Shown here in pieces: positions 53,523 to 64,000 of a stretch of 64,000 nucleotides of DNA. Origin of the DNA: Gymnopus androsaceus JB14 (Eukaryota > Basidiomycota > Agaricomycetes > Agaricales > Omphalotaceae); the NCBI GenBank assembly GCA_009733575.1, contig ML769614.1, positions 38,026 through 102,025 of the forward strand, written 5' to 3'. The notes under the pieces are model-generated. The model was not told the DNA's origin. It was given only the letters and a program-made list of their open reading frames with translations, and did no database searches. The position numbers and the translations under genes were made by a program. Numbering within the stretch: the stretch's first letter is position 1; every line of letters starts with the position of its first letter.

Positions 53523-55738
53523 TCATCGAGTAACTGTAGCTAAGATCAGTTCCTGCGCATGTGAATCGCGAGGAAGAATGGAGGATCGGTACGGTTTTGG
53601 GTGGCTAAACGAACGTTACTTGACACAGTGGAAGAAATCAACATGACAGCGACATACCGGAAGAAATTGCTAGTATATTCTTCAGGGATGTCAATTTCGT
53701 TCCCTTCCATGTCTTTCGCCTTTCGCAAGGTGAGCGTGGCTAATACAGAGGCAATTGTCATCCAAACTGTGTTGTCAGCCATGTAACGGCCGACGCAAAC
53801 TCTGGGACATGGGTTTATTTGGTTAGACATTGAGAGAGATGAGGAGTAACGAACCTTCGCCCAAATCCAAACGCGTAAATGTCGTTGATGCTGGTGAATG
53901 GCCCGGTCGGAGTGTCAAGAAAACGCTCGGGGATGAATTCATCAGGTGCTGTATACACGTCCGGGTCTCGATTCATAGCCCTAGACTCTTCCACTCAGGA
54001 GAATATCCTGACAGAAGTGTAATACTTACCAAATGTTGGGAGTGACGATACAACCTGGAGATCTCGAAAGCTTAATTTAGACGGTTAGAACTCCTATGTA
54101 TACGCACCCTTAGGGATATGATAACCATGGTAGAAATCATCTTCAAATGAAGTATGCGCGAATCCTATGAATATATTTTTGTTGAATATGCAAGCCTCAG
54201 TCCTCGAGAATGCTTACCGAGAGGAATAGAAGGATTCAGACGCATAACTTCACGGTAAATGGCTTCGACATAAGGCAAGGATGGACGGTCTTCAAAGGTA
54301 GGCAGTCGATCTCTACCGACAACACGATCAATCTCTTCCTGCCCTTTAGCCTGAGCACCAGGATGAAGGGTCATTTCGAGAAGGAAGCAGCTGATAGCAG
54401 CGGTAGTCTGACATCCATTTATGTCGAAGGTTCAAAATCAGGCACTGCAGAATGCGCTAGATGCTACGTACCGTGTCCGCAGCGGCTAGTAAACGATTAG
54501 GACTTTTGAACTTCAAGTTCACAGCAGTGACAAGCCTTACCGAGAAAGCTAACGGTCCCCATTGCTTTGATGGATTCAAATTCTGCCACATTTCTGTCAC
54601 TTTTCGTAGCCAATTCGGCCATGAGGGAAGTGCCCAAGCCTGCGTTCTAGATGGTATAAGTAAATAGTACGACACATGTATGTCTCAGGTTCACCATTTT
54701 ATCCATCGTCATGTCCAATAGGACAGCGTCCACCTCCTTTATGTCTTTAAGGCATTGCTCTGCTAGTCTTTTGAAACCACACCCAGGGAACCAAGACGGC
54801 ATTAGGCGCAGCCATGAAAACTTTTCAATTGCAGGGAACGTGCCACTGATTTGAGTTTGCTAGCAAAGAAGAAGTTAGCACTAGGACGCTCGTACTTAAC
54901 CCTGTGAGATGGTCATACACCAAGTAGGTAAGCCGCCTTTACGGCCTTCTGAGCGAGAGGATCTTCAGGGTTAATGTCAAGCCCGTATAACGCAGCAAAT
55001 ATCAATCTCTGAGAGAGCCTAGCAGAAAAGAAGTCAGCAACAAAGCGCTCGTAGCCCTGCGAGATGGTCTTACGCCAAGGTATGTTGTCTAAACTTGTCG
55101 GGCGAAGTGATCAAGTTGCGAAGGAGTTCATGAACCTTGTCGTACTGAGCTGGGTGGAAGCGATTCATTGCAGCTTGACGAAAGTTCTGCTGAAAAAGTT
55201 TCCTATCTCTGCGCCATTTGTTGGAATATCGCTGAAGGCTAGAGAAATTCACGGCCTAGTTCAATGGTAATACTTATCGGACACGTACCTCAAATGTGAT
55301 AATGAGCTCTCCCCCACATCTACGTATAAAAGGGAAGTCAACCAGTAAGAATCCTCGCTCTCGAGTTGAGATTTCTGCCTCACAGCTCCGACATTGTAGT
55401 CATTTGTCGATCCGAGTAGATGCGAGCACGCTTTTCCAAGAGGTCGATGGCAACTCGAGAGTTGTTGATAATCAGAATGTTCCTTTCACGGATATAGACA
55501 AGTTCACCTACACCAGAGAATTAATTACAGCAGTTCAAGTAGATTCAAAATACTGACCATACTCCCTTCCCCAGTTTCGATATTGAACCCAAGCATCATC
55601 GGTTGGCATACTCACTACCGTTGGCCCAGGAGGATAAGATACTGTGGAACGCTGATTGCGAAATAGCAAGAGATGGGTCAAAGCTGCAGTAGTAGCTGCC
55701 ACTGCAATTCCGACCGAAAAGATAGAAAGGACATCCAT
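53523..55738 (-). CDS. Cytochrome P450 monooxygenase
   Basis: ER-anchored by the N-terminal helix (MDVLSIFSVGIAVAATTAAL), followed by the Pro-rich YPPGPTVV hinge. Then come WRRDRKLFQQNFRQAAMNRF (C-helix WxxxR), the I-helix region, FEDRPSLPYVEAIYREVMRL (K-helix ExxR), DEFIPERFLD and the heme loop FGFGRR|VCVGRYMAD, split by an intron (about 53808-53860). The last exon reads HPKPYRSSILPRDSHAQEL after intron acceptor TTTAG near 53606, and the stop is at 53523-53525. Similar to the O-methylsterigmatocystin-oxidoreductase-like CYPs of mushrooms; substrate unknown. About 13 exons. Two of its introns are near-copies (54860-54918, 55019-55073). Confidence 0.9.
54860..54918 (-). repeat. P450 intron, duplicate B (59 bp)
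   Basis: It begins GTATGACCATCTCACAGGG and ends TTTGCTAG. It is closely similar over its length to the intron at 55019-55073 and lies downstream of it in the same gene, separated by an exon encoding RLSQRLIFAALYGLDI. Confidence 0.8.
55019..55073 (-). repeat. P450 intron, duplicate A (55 bp)
   Basis: It begins GTAAGACCATCTCGCAGGG and ends TTCTGCTAG. It shares ACGAGCG, GCTGACTTCTT-like and the branch/acceptor part with the intron at 54860-54918. Flanking exon bases (CTTGGC| and CTTGGT|) also match. Confidence 0.8.
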
Positions 55739-56133
55739 AGCGTTGCCTCTAAGGATTCGTGATACAAGGCAAGAAGAGTTGGGACTTTTCGTGGGTGTAT
55801 TTACAAGTGCTATCGCCGGCTTACGGTAGTGCCACAGAGTACAGTACGCACTAATGCCCTTCTAAAGACGTTCTTGATAATTATATGGGACGGACACGCG
55901 CACGCGTTCGAGTCTGGGAAAAAGTTGGCAGAAGCTTGAACGGGTACGCGAAAGGATACTTCGACTAGCTACATGAGTGTTTGGGACGAGTTGGAGAGCG
56001 ATCTCACGCTCTTGTTCCTTTACCACCATCTCCGTCCAACGGAAAGGCTTTCCTCATGCCACTGTCTTTTCCAATTCAGCTCTGGGTGACATTTAATCTG
56101 CAAAAGATACTGAAGAACTAGTAGTGACCGAGA
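55739..56133. promoter_or_regulatory. Divergent intergenic region of P450 and PIG-A
   Basis: 395 bp between the two start codons must hold both promoters. No canonical TATA is obvious. Confidence 0.4.
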
Positions 56134-57992
56134 ATGCAGCCCATTTCAATTGCGTGAGTTGTTCTTGACTGTTCCTTCAACCCCTACCGATGAATTTTCA
56201 GCATGATTGGTGATTTTTTTCATCCAGATGTTGGTGGCGTGGAGAATCATATCCATATGCTGGGCGCAAATCTTATTCGCCGGGGACATAAAGTGAGCTT
56301 GATTAAACGGAATTGGGCATATTGGTAACTAACGCGTACTTCGAGGTCATCGTCATAACACACAGTCGACCTCCGGATCGTGTTGGAATTAGATGGTTGC
56401 TTCCGGCTTTAAAAGTATACTACCTGCCTTTCGTCCCCATTGCATCGGGTGCTACTTTGCCCAACTTTTTCACCTTCCTTCCGTACCTCCGTACCATCTT
56501 GATCAGGGAACATATTCATCTTATACACGCGCACGCGAGCCTTTCGTCATTAGGCCACGAAGGTATATTGCACTCTTATATGCTGGGCGTCCGGACGGTG
56601 TTCACCGACCATAGTCTGTTCGGATTCGAAGATGCTGCGAGTATTTTAACGAATAAACTTCTCGCTGGGACGCTTGAGGAATGTAGACGCGGTTATTTGT
56701 GTATCGCATACTGGGTACGTGTCAATTATGCCCTTATTCTTTCTGAATTTGACCTTGCTTTCAGGCGGGAGAATACTGTTCTTCGTGGAGAATTGTTTGA
56801 GCAATCCGATGATAATCCTCCGAGATTGTTCGTCAGCTCAAATGTATATGTCATACCCAATTCTCTTGTTGCAAAGCATTTTCAACCTGGCCCTCCCAAA
56901 CCTACTGATATTAGTACGTGGCCATGATCTCTCATCTCCGATCCTCTCTCTTACCGTAGTTTCTCTTCATAGTCAACATTGTAGTGATCTCACGTTTTGC
57001 CTATCGTAAAGGTATAGACCTTTTGGTGGCTACAGCTCCACGGATATGCGCAGCCTTCCCGAACATAAAATTTATCATTGGTCAGTCGATTAATCTACCT
57101 GTGAAATTCTTGGTGCTGAGCGACTTGACACAGGCGGCGATGGCCCTAAAATGATTGACCTACTGCAAATGCGAGAGAAATATCTTTTGCAAGACCGTAT
57201 AGAGCTTCTTGGGGCGTGTACGGCACAACGATGTTCGCTCGGTACGGTTGTTGCGCTTTAGATTTCTGGGAGTGTTTACTCAACTTCGGCATCTAGGTCC
57301 TTATTAGAGGGTCAATTTTTCTGAACACATCTTTGACCGAGTCTTTTGGTATTGCTATTTTGGAGGCCGCTTGTGCCGGCCTGTACGCCGTGAGCACTCG
57401 AGTAGGAGGAGTCCCGGAGATTTTGCCGGAAGATATGATCAGTTTTGCAGAGCCTAATGAGGATGGTGAGTTAGTCTATTCTTTGTTACGCTGTAACACA
57501 CGGATCTAATTAATACAGACTTGGTTCGAGCCATTTCTGAAGCAATCAGCATAGTATCCGCAGGGAAGCACGACCCTCTGAAAGCTCATCAACTCATCAA
57601 AACTCTTTACGACTGGGAGCAAGTAGCTGAGCGCACGGAGAGAGTATACGATACAGTCATGAAATCTGAACAACGGGATTTGTGGGAAAGAATGTCGCGG
57701 TATAGTCGTTAGTATTGATATTCCTCGCAAAGTCTTATATTCCCTTCATAGTTCTATGCAGCTGGGCCGCTTTGCTGGACCAATATACACCATCATTCTG
57801 CTTGTTGATTGCCTATTTTTTCTCTTTCTGGAATGGTGGATGCCCAGGGAAGACATGGATTTTGTGACGCACCATTGGGATCATATGCGGTTCTCTCAGG
57901 TGCGTCTTTCTCATTTTCATCTTCATTAATTTAGCTGACTGGCTCGTGCTATTCCACTCCAGCTTACTCAAGACTCCGATCCTGCTCGTTGA
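56134..57992 (+). CDS. PIG-A: GPI-anchor biosynthesis GlcNAc transferase catalytic subunit (PIG-A/Gpi3)
   Basis: It transfers GlcNAc from UDP-GlcNAc to phosphatidylinositol at the ER, the first step of GPI synthesis. Exon 1 is 20 bp (56134-56153, MQPISIA) with intron 56154-56201. Then come [113 protein letters not shown] and [15 protein letters not shown]. Near the end is a hydrophobic segment ([20 protein letters not shown]) that anchors the C-terminus, and the last exon LTQDSDPAR stops at 57990-57992. The GT-B fold, E-x7-E-like ESFGIAILE and the C-terminal anchor are all as in PIG-A orthologues. About nine exons; single-copy essential gene in other eukaryotes. Confidence 0.95.
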
Positions 57993-59300
57993 GTACTCAA
58001 TCATATTAGAATGGGATACCCGTTTCGATATGATACCCAAATATATATTCTTTGAAACCTCAATACGTTTCGCTCAAGATAGTGGTGCTAGTGGTACCCT
58101 CAGACGTGCATTGTCCAGCTGGTTGATCGGACGGATGAGCATCGGTTATAATGTGGACGGATGTGTTCTATTGGATGCATAATTCGATGTTTGTTGTGGC
58201 ACGACACCGGACTGTATGAGCAAGTTCTCAGATTGTGGTATACATAACGGCAAGCCAATGGACCCTGGGCTGGACTCCTTCCTTTTTGATACCCTCACCT
58301 AGCATGAGACTATATCACCAATTGGAATCTTTGTCACCTCTTGCTAATACCTCATGTTGTGGAGAACTAGTTGCTGACATAGCAATAGCCAAGCTTCCTG
58401 TGCAAGAGCCACAGGCCTAAGTTACAGGCATCATCACATCAGAATCTTAGCTAGCATGTCCAAAGAAGATCTCTCCTCAAGCATTCCTCAAGCAAAAAGG
58501 ACACATTGCTCACTGGCAGGTGAGAAAACAGGGACAATTCAACCAGGATCTATCATCTAACCAGAGACCTTCTGTGAAAAGAAGGTCTCAAATTCCTGCA
58601 CAGGAGTATTGGAATGTAAGACTTATATGATAATCACTACACTGTTGGACCTTAGATGTACAAATACTTCTATTGATAGACCTGTTGCAGTGCTTGCTTG
58701 GAAGTTAATGCTTTTGTGAAAAATTGTAATTCAATTTTTCAAGCAAGTTGCTTCTTGGAAATGGTCAGTGCAAGGGGTGCTCAAAAAAATAAGCACTGAC
58801 ATGACCTTGGGGGAGGGGGGTTCTGAGAAGTCCTTATAGCCAAGAAATTTTTCATACTATTGAGGCTCTGAGGGGTGTTCTAGGTCAACTCAACCACTGA
58901 AATAAGGCTGTAAAAACCATTTAAAGCACTCAACATCTCAAATCTCCCTGAGAAACATGGATTTTATAGGATATGATGCAATTTAGCACCTCCATCAAAA
59001 AATATTGTCAATGCAAGTGCACTTACATCAGGTTGAATTGAAGTTAGATGAACTGCTGTGTATTAAATTGCCTCTGGAAATGTTGTTCAAAGGTGCAAAG
59101 GAGAAAAAATTGTTATTTAATACAAATTTGAAGTTGGAAATCCTCCAAAGTGCGGGAAAATTTTACTATATATAGGTAATAGAAGGGTGGGGGACTTCAG
59201 GAATCCTTATGACCCAAAAACAAGGTCATTTTGGGGCTTAGTGGGTTGAATACATACCCCTTGGGCCAGTGACAATTAAATCACCACAATGATCAGAGAA
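57993..59300. other. Gene-free DNA with small palindromes
   Basis: No gene is supported. A hairpin (GACCTTCT...AGAAGGTC) lies near 58566-58590. The region is AT-rich, contains no recognisable domain, and forms the left flank of the Tc1 insertion. Confidence 0.45.
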
Positions 59301-59302
59301 TA

Positions 59303-60588
59303 CTTGGGCCCACGGAAAGTGACGGCCCGGTGACATGTGGCCGCATTGGGATGTCAAAAGTTTGCTTAATTTTTGTACACTACTACTCTGTAAATTACAA
59401 TGACACGCGTACAACACGACTCCCCAAAGAAAAACAGGCTCATAGGTGCTATACAGACTGGAAGCACCATCTCTGCAGCTGCTGAATATGTCGATATTCC
59501 ATACGAGACTGCGAGGAAAATCTGGGCCAAATTTAAAGCAACAGGTAGCACATCGAATCGTCCCCGCAGCGGCCGCCCCAAAAAAGTTACTGAACGAATG
59601 GAACATCAGATGGTCCGAAAGGCACGAAACAGCCGTCGTAAAACATCCAAGGAGATTGGAAATGAACTTGTTCCAAAAATCGGTGCCACAGCCGTTCACG
59701 AGCATCTGGCGGCGGCAGGATACCATCGACGGGTTGCACGAAGGGTTCCATTCTTGAAGAAGAACCAGAAGATGAAGAGGGAAGCTTGGGCATGAGATAT
59801 AAGGGGAGCAGACTGGTCAAAAGTGATTTGGTCGGATGAGAGTTACGTGTTTATGGGTGACATGCAAGGTCGCATCTTTGTCACACGTCGTGAAGATGAA
59901 GAATTCGAAGAGGATTGCTTGATTCCAACATTCAAGCAATCTAGTGTGTGTGTCATGGTGTGGGCATGTATTATGAAGGGTCAGAAGGGTCCGCTAGTTG
60001 TGCTGGAATATCCGGGAGGGAAGGGAGGAGGAATTACTGCAAAGATTTATCAGGAGCAGGTTTTGGGGGCGGCATTGTTGGATTTCTGGAGTAAAATGGA
60101 GTCAGAGAGGGGAGATGTCAAGTTTCAGCATGATGGTGCACCTAGCCATAAAGCAAAAACGACGACAAAATGGCTTGCAGACCATGGCATCCCTCTCTTC
60201 CCACACCCGGCATCTTCCCCCGATGCTAATCCCATCGAGCAGGTCTGGCACGAGCTCAAAACTGGTATCCGAGCTCTGCCACATCATCCTTCATCTGTTC
60301 CAGAGCTTATCGCGGCAGTCCGGAAAGTTTGGGAGGGTATTCGCATTGAAGATGTTGACAAGTATGTGAACCAGATGGACAGGATTGTTGATGCAATTAT
60401 TGATGCAAATGGTGGCCATACTCAATTTTAAAGCTTGACAGTTATTGCATTTGTTCACTCGTAGTTGTATATAAAACATGAATATCATAGCTTTGGGATA
60501 GAGATGAGGGGAGATGAAAAGCGGTGAGCAGCACAAACAAAAAATTCGCGTCCCGGCCCAGCGGGCCGTCACTTTCCGTGGGCCCGAG
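59303..60588 (+). mobile_element. Tc1/mariner DNA transposon, 1286 bp
   Basis: The inverted termini are 27 bp with one mismatch, beginning CTTGGGCCCACGGAAAG at the left (59303) and CTCGGGCCCACGGAAAG at the right (complement of 60588). The TA duplication lies at 59301-59302 and 60589-60590. It encodes one transposase with a single internal stop. Confidence 0.93.
59400..60431 (+). pseudogene. Tc1/mariner transposase (DD34E), one in-frame stop
   Basis: The N-terminal helix-turn-helix region (STISAAAEYVDIPYETARKI, RPRSGRPKKVTERM) and C-terminal catalytic core contain the first Asp in VIWSDES, the second in FQHDGAPSHKA and the Glu in NPIEQVW, with 34 residues between the second Asp and the Glu. 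The reading frame is continuous from 59400 to 60431 except for TGA at 59793-59795 between REAWA and DIRGADWS. This is probably a Trp codon change (TGG to TGA). Apart from that stop it looks complete, so inactivation is recent. Confidence 0.9.
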
Positions 60589-60896
60589 TATTAAATAAGA
60601 TTTGAAAGATTTGAAGACTATCAATTTGGAGTTACTTATTCTGTTATGGGCTATGAGAATTGACACTAAGTATGGACCATGGTTAGTTCAACTTGAAAAT
60701 GGACCAAGAATTACATTATGTCAATGAATGTGCCACTGTTTGGACCAAGTTCCCACATCTGCAAGATGTAATATGATCATTCAATTATTGGTCCAGCATT
60801 CAACCTTGCCTCAGATTTTCTTCACAATTCAACTGGAAATACTTACTTTAAGTACTAAGTATAGTTTTATAAACAATGGAACTTTGGTCAAAACAT

Positions 60897-61254
60897 CATC
60901 AGCAAAAACTGTTTGAGCCCAGGAGGATCTGAGGTCTCCTAGGCCTCTTAGGCAACCTGAGGCAGCCCAGGAAAAAGGGCAAAACTTTGGACACCTCAGG
61001 TATCCTAGTCATCCTAGGTGTCCTGAGACATCCTGAGACATCCTAGGACATCCTGTGATGTCCTGGGGCATATCTCAGGATGCCCCAGGATGTCCTAGGA
61101 TGTCTCGGGATGTCCCAGGACACTTAGGATGACTAGGATACCTGAGGTGTCCAAAGTTTTGCCCTTTATCCTGGGCCAACTAGGATGCCTCAGGTTGCCT
61201 AAGAGGACTAGGTGACCTTGAATCCTCCTGGGCCCAAAACAGTTTTTTCTGATG
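60897..61254. mobile_element. 358-bp long-palindrome foldback element
   Basis: It starts CATCAGCAAAAACTG and ends CAGTTTTTTCTGATG. The two halves of about 175 bp are nearly complete inverted copies, for example GGACACCTCAGGTATCCTAG and its complement, with arms of CATCCT/AGGATG repeats. It shares terminal bases with the CATCAGCAAAACC elements but has a different interior. It has no coding capacity. Confidence 0.88.
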
Positions 61255-61378
61255 TGTACATATTCCTTCACTTGGTTGTGTGATTGCTACTTGAAAGCTG
61301 ATGCTAAGTTTCAAAAATTTCCAAAAGTTTCTCAACAGGCTGAAAAAAAAAACTTTTGAATCTTAAAATATATATATG

Positions 61379-62138
61379 CATCAGCAAAACCTGGGTGTAC
61401 TGGACAGTGCTGGATAGCGCTATCCAGCACCCATAGCACCCATAGCACCCATAGCACCCATAGCAAGGTCCCCATCTATCCATGAGCTATGGAATGCTAT
61501 GGCTGCTATGGTTGCTATGAATGCACCGGTTCGAAAGCATTTGATTGTTTGATTTCCGATTACCTCCCTAATTTGATCAAACAATTCGCACTTTTTGTAA
61601 TCAGTCATATGAAATTTGCATTCTATATACAGTAATTTATGTGCCCAGACATGCCTCCCGCTCACTATTGGTGCTCCATATACCACCGCTCCTGTTCACC
61701 ACTAGTGCTTGTATCGCCGCTGCTCCTGCTTCCTCGCAGGCTTATATACATACTATCTGAGCTCCGAACCAAATAAATACTGAATGGTTATGGCAGCTCA
61801 ATTAGATATATGAAAATAAAGTTGAAGGGTAAGACTTACCAAGGATGTCCAGACTAAAGCGACTTAGAACTTTGACTTGATTTTTTTTTAAATGAAAGTT
61901 AGGGAGAAGGAAGGGAGAGAACTTGGGGAAGTCAAAACACCCATGTCTCAATGCTATATAGCATTGGCGGGAGAGACTGACAGCTGTCAAGATATTGACA
62001 GCTGGCTCGCGCACTTGGTAATCTTATAGGAGCTCATAGCAAGCTATAGCATTTCATAGCAGCCATAGTGCTATGACCTGCTATGGCTTGCTATAGATTG
62101 CTATGGCCGCTATGACCATTATCCAGGTTTTGCCGATG
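61379..62138. mobile_element. 760-bp foldback element, CATCAGCAAAACCTGG family
   Basis: The left end is CATCAGCAAAACCTGGGTG (61379) and the right end complements to CATCGGCAAAACCTGGAT (62138). It contains CATAGCAAGGTCCCC near the left like the 129-bp element, four tandem 10-bp CACCCATAG units at 61428-61466, and many CTATGG/CCATAG steps. It is flanked by TG on both sides. Confidence 0.8.
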
Positions 62139-62414
62139 TGTATGTATTGTGTAGCCCAATAATTTTGAATTGTACACAGATATTCAAGGTGTACACTGCA
62201 CTTGCACTGCACTACAATTTTTAAGAGATAGTAACAGGACTTTGCATGACAGAAAAAACCACAAAATCATGCTCAAGCTAAGCAACCCTCCCTCGGAGTC
62301 CCTTCTATAGACTTGGATTGAAAACTGGCAAAGTCAATGTCAGACTCTCGAAGTCAATGCTGATAAGGTTGATAGTTAATATGTATTTGTCAAACACATA
62401 GCTTCCAGAAATGA
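62139..62414. other. Short spacer
   Basis: Nothing coding seen. Confidence 0.5.
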
Positions 62415-63874
62415 TTACTTACCAATCCCATTTTGTGGCCTTTGATCAGTATCACCACTGGCACTGGCATCCGGAAACAGTATTCCAGCCGGAACGCTCA
62501 CTTCATAAAGTGTATCATCATTCTGAAAACCGTTTCGAGCATTCAATCTGGAGAATAAATAGTGAGTTGAGCAATGAATCTCATAATGCAGATAAGCTTA
62601 GTAACCATACATTGCCATAAAGGAGTTGGAGTATACTGGGGATTCATTAAGAATTTGTTCATTCCTAGGATCTATAAAATCTAACCTTCGCCCAGGCAGG
62701 TGTATATTGTAAGCCAGATTACTGGAAATATTTACCACATTAGAATCCTACACATACCATATTTTGGGCAAAATTTACACACAATTGGATTTCATAGTTT
62801 GGAACTGCCATTAAATGAGTGTAATGGTTAGATAGATACTGAAATTCACCTACACATATGACAACGGCCACTGCTACAATGCTAGATTGAAGGAACCTTT
62901 AGTGTTATTCACGGATCCATTCATAAGACTCTGTACCTAGTGACCAAACCCGTTTCTAGACAGCGCATTGGTTAGCATTAGTTTTCATGGCAGTGACAGG
63001 AAACATACGGACAGTCCACCGAATCAACCTATCCAACATTTTTGGGTGCTGGAGGAGGACGTTTATCAAATAGCAAATCTTGATATAAGCAGATGACTGA
63101 CGGACTGAAAACATGCTTGCGGTGAGTGTACAAATTGGCCACCAGAGCAATAGCAATGGCAACATCCACAAATGCCCCCATGATAAATAAAAGAGTGAAC
63201 ATCCATCCCCAATCAACGACATATTCTGTCTCTGAGGGAACCATGAAAGCAGCAATCACAAGGAAATAGACGCCAGCCATGCGTATGCCGGAAAGGAACC
63301 ATAGGGTTACAGGGATATAGATTCGTCGACCAATGAACCGCCGGATACGATCAGTGTAGAATATCTGTAAGTATTTTCTGTAAGCAGCAGTAATCGTTGT
63401 CATAGATGAGGATGTTAGGTACCTGTACCGCAGCAGTAACAGGAGCATCAAATCCAATAAGTAGATTGAGGACTGGTGGAAACTTGACAACTTTTTCCGG
63501 TTGTCCGTAGAAAGTAATAACTAGGACATAGATTAAATTGGTAATACCAATCGTATGAGCCAGCTCGCAGATCCTGATTTGAATAAGCACACTTCCGTAT
63601 GAGTGAAAACCGAGAATGAGCAATCACCAAACAAAAGCCACCTGAATGCAAACCGTAACCCGTTCATTGTCAAAATAAGCTGATCATGATTTTATAAACA
63701 TTGGCTAACCATGAGTTTGAATAGTCTACGATCTTTCGGATACTCTCTGTAGTAAAGGTAGGTTTGAACAGTTGAAAGACTAAACAGAAAGACTGCAATG
63801 AAACCGCCAATTAAGAGTGAGCCCAGTGTGTTAGTTGGATCGAAGGATGCAAGAGTAGAGGATGGATGGTCCAT
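62415..63874 (-). CDS. DUF6534 multi-pass membrane protein
   Basis: This is a fungus-specific family of about seven helices; function unknown. The start MDHPSSTLASFDPTNTLGS (63874) is chosen because the family begins with an acidic/Ser loop before the first helix (LIGGFIAVFLFSLSTVQTYL). Then come ELAHTIGITNLIYVLVITFY, FYTDRIRRFIGRRIYIPVTL, the domain core WGWMFTLLFIMGAFVDVAIA, RLIRWTVR, IVAVAVVICV and the C-terminal NSF(M)A(I)LNARNGF and DASASGDTDQRPQNG, which stops at 62415-62417. About eight exons with short introns. One joint (LPGRR to SNSFMA) needs phase adjustment. Confidence 0.85.
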
Positions 63875-64000
63875 GTTGCCAGTTATTGAGTGTCGCCACG
63901 CTTTAAGCTTCAAGCCAGCAGCCCTTCCGATGGGCATGAATACCGGGAATTTCGGATGATATCAGTATCAAAGCAGGTACCCGGGTCCCTGTAGATACTA

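Noticed and set aside
61420..61686. Minus-strand frame ending in repeated Met-Gly-Ala
   Set aside because: It is a by-product of the 10-bp CACCCATAG tandem units in a non-coding foldback element.
60897..62138. Two-base target duplications (TG or GA) for the CATCAGC elements
   Set aside because: TG fits one copy and GA another, but the third does not match; two bases are too few to decide without empty sites.

Overview
The window is nuclear DNA from a filamentous basidiomycete, most likely an Agaricomycete (mushroom-forming fungus). The genes are split by many short introns (about 50-65 bp, GT-AG with an occasional GC-AG). The families fit that group: a DUF6534 membrane protein, an NB-ARC/TPR STAND protein, a Galpha subunit with long inserts, a Crypton-type tyrosine recombinase, a Tad-like LINE and many foldback elements. 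No species can be named from the sequence alone.

Layout. 1-2650: the 3' end of a GH16 glucanase and a small Arg/Ser-rich gene. 2975-13190: a degenerate LINE on the minus strand, split near the end of its ORF2 by a complete LTR element (3468-7072, 5-bp TSD) that has no recognisable polymerase. The interior of that LTR element is packed with short perfect hairpins and is the most unusual thing in the window. 13750-14712: a duplicated segment holding an intron-containing tRNA-Gly(GCC) and a broken copy. 14891-17723: an Rsc7/Swp82 chromatin-remodelling subunit and a frame-broken glutathione transferase. 18650-27930: a direct duplication of a decayed GNAT acetyltransferase brackets a large NB-ARC/TPR gene (19968-24146). 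The downstream copy is interrupted by a 2.24-kb tyrosine-recombinase element with terminal inverted repeats and a 9-bp target duplication, and that element is itself hit by a hAT-like MITE.

28224-57992 is conventional gene-rich DNA: an MFS transporter, a NIPA-type Mg2+ transporter, a divergent Galpha, a divergently transcribed sorbitol/xylitol-type dehydrogenase and SDR reductase, a family III CoA-transferase, a CSC1/OSCA channel, an NLI/FCP1-like HAD phosphatase, a cytochrome P450 and the GPI-anchor enzyme PIG-A. 59303-62138 holds a Tc1/mariner element and two foldback elements. 62415-63874 is a DUF6534 membrane protein.

Functionally the core genes are housekeeping or metabolic: chromatin, the GPI anchor, ion and solute transport, and polyol or sugar-acid oxidation. 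The left half is a nested transposon landscape around one STAND receptor-like gene. Several conserved genes are broken by one- or two-base losses, often in homopolymers. This pattern looks at least partly like assembly error and should temper pseudogene calls for the GH16, RSC7, GST and CoA-transferase genes.
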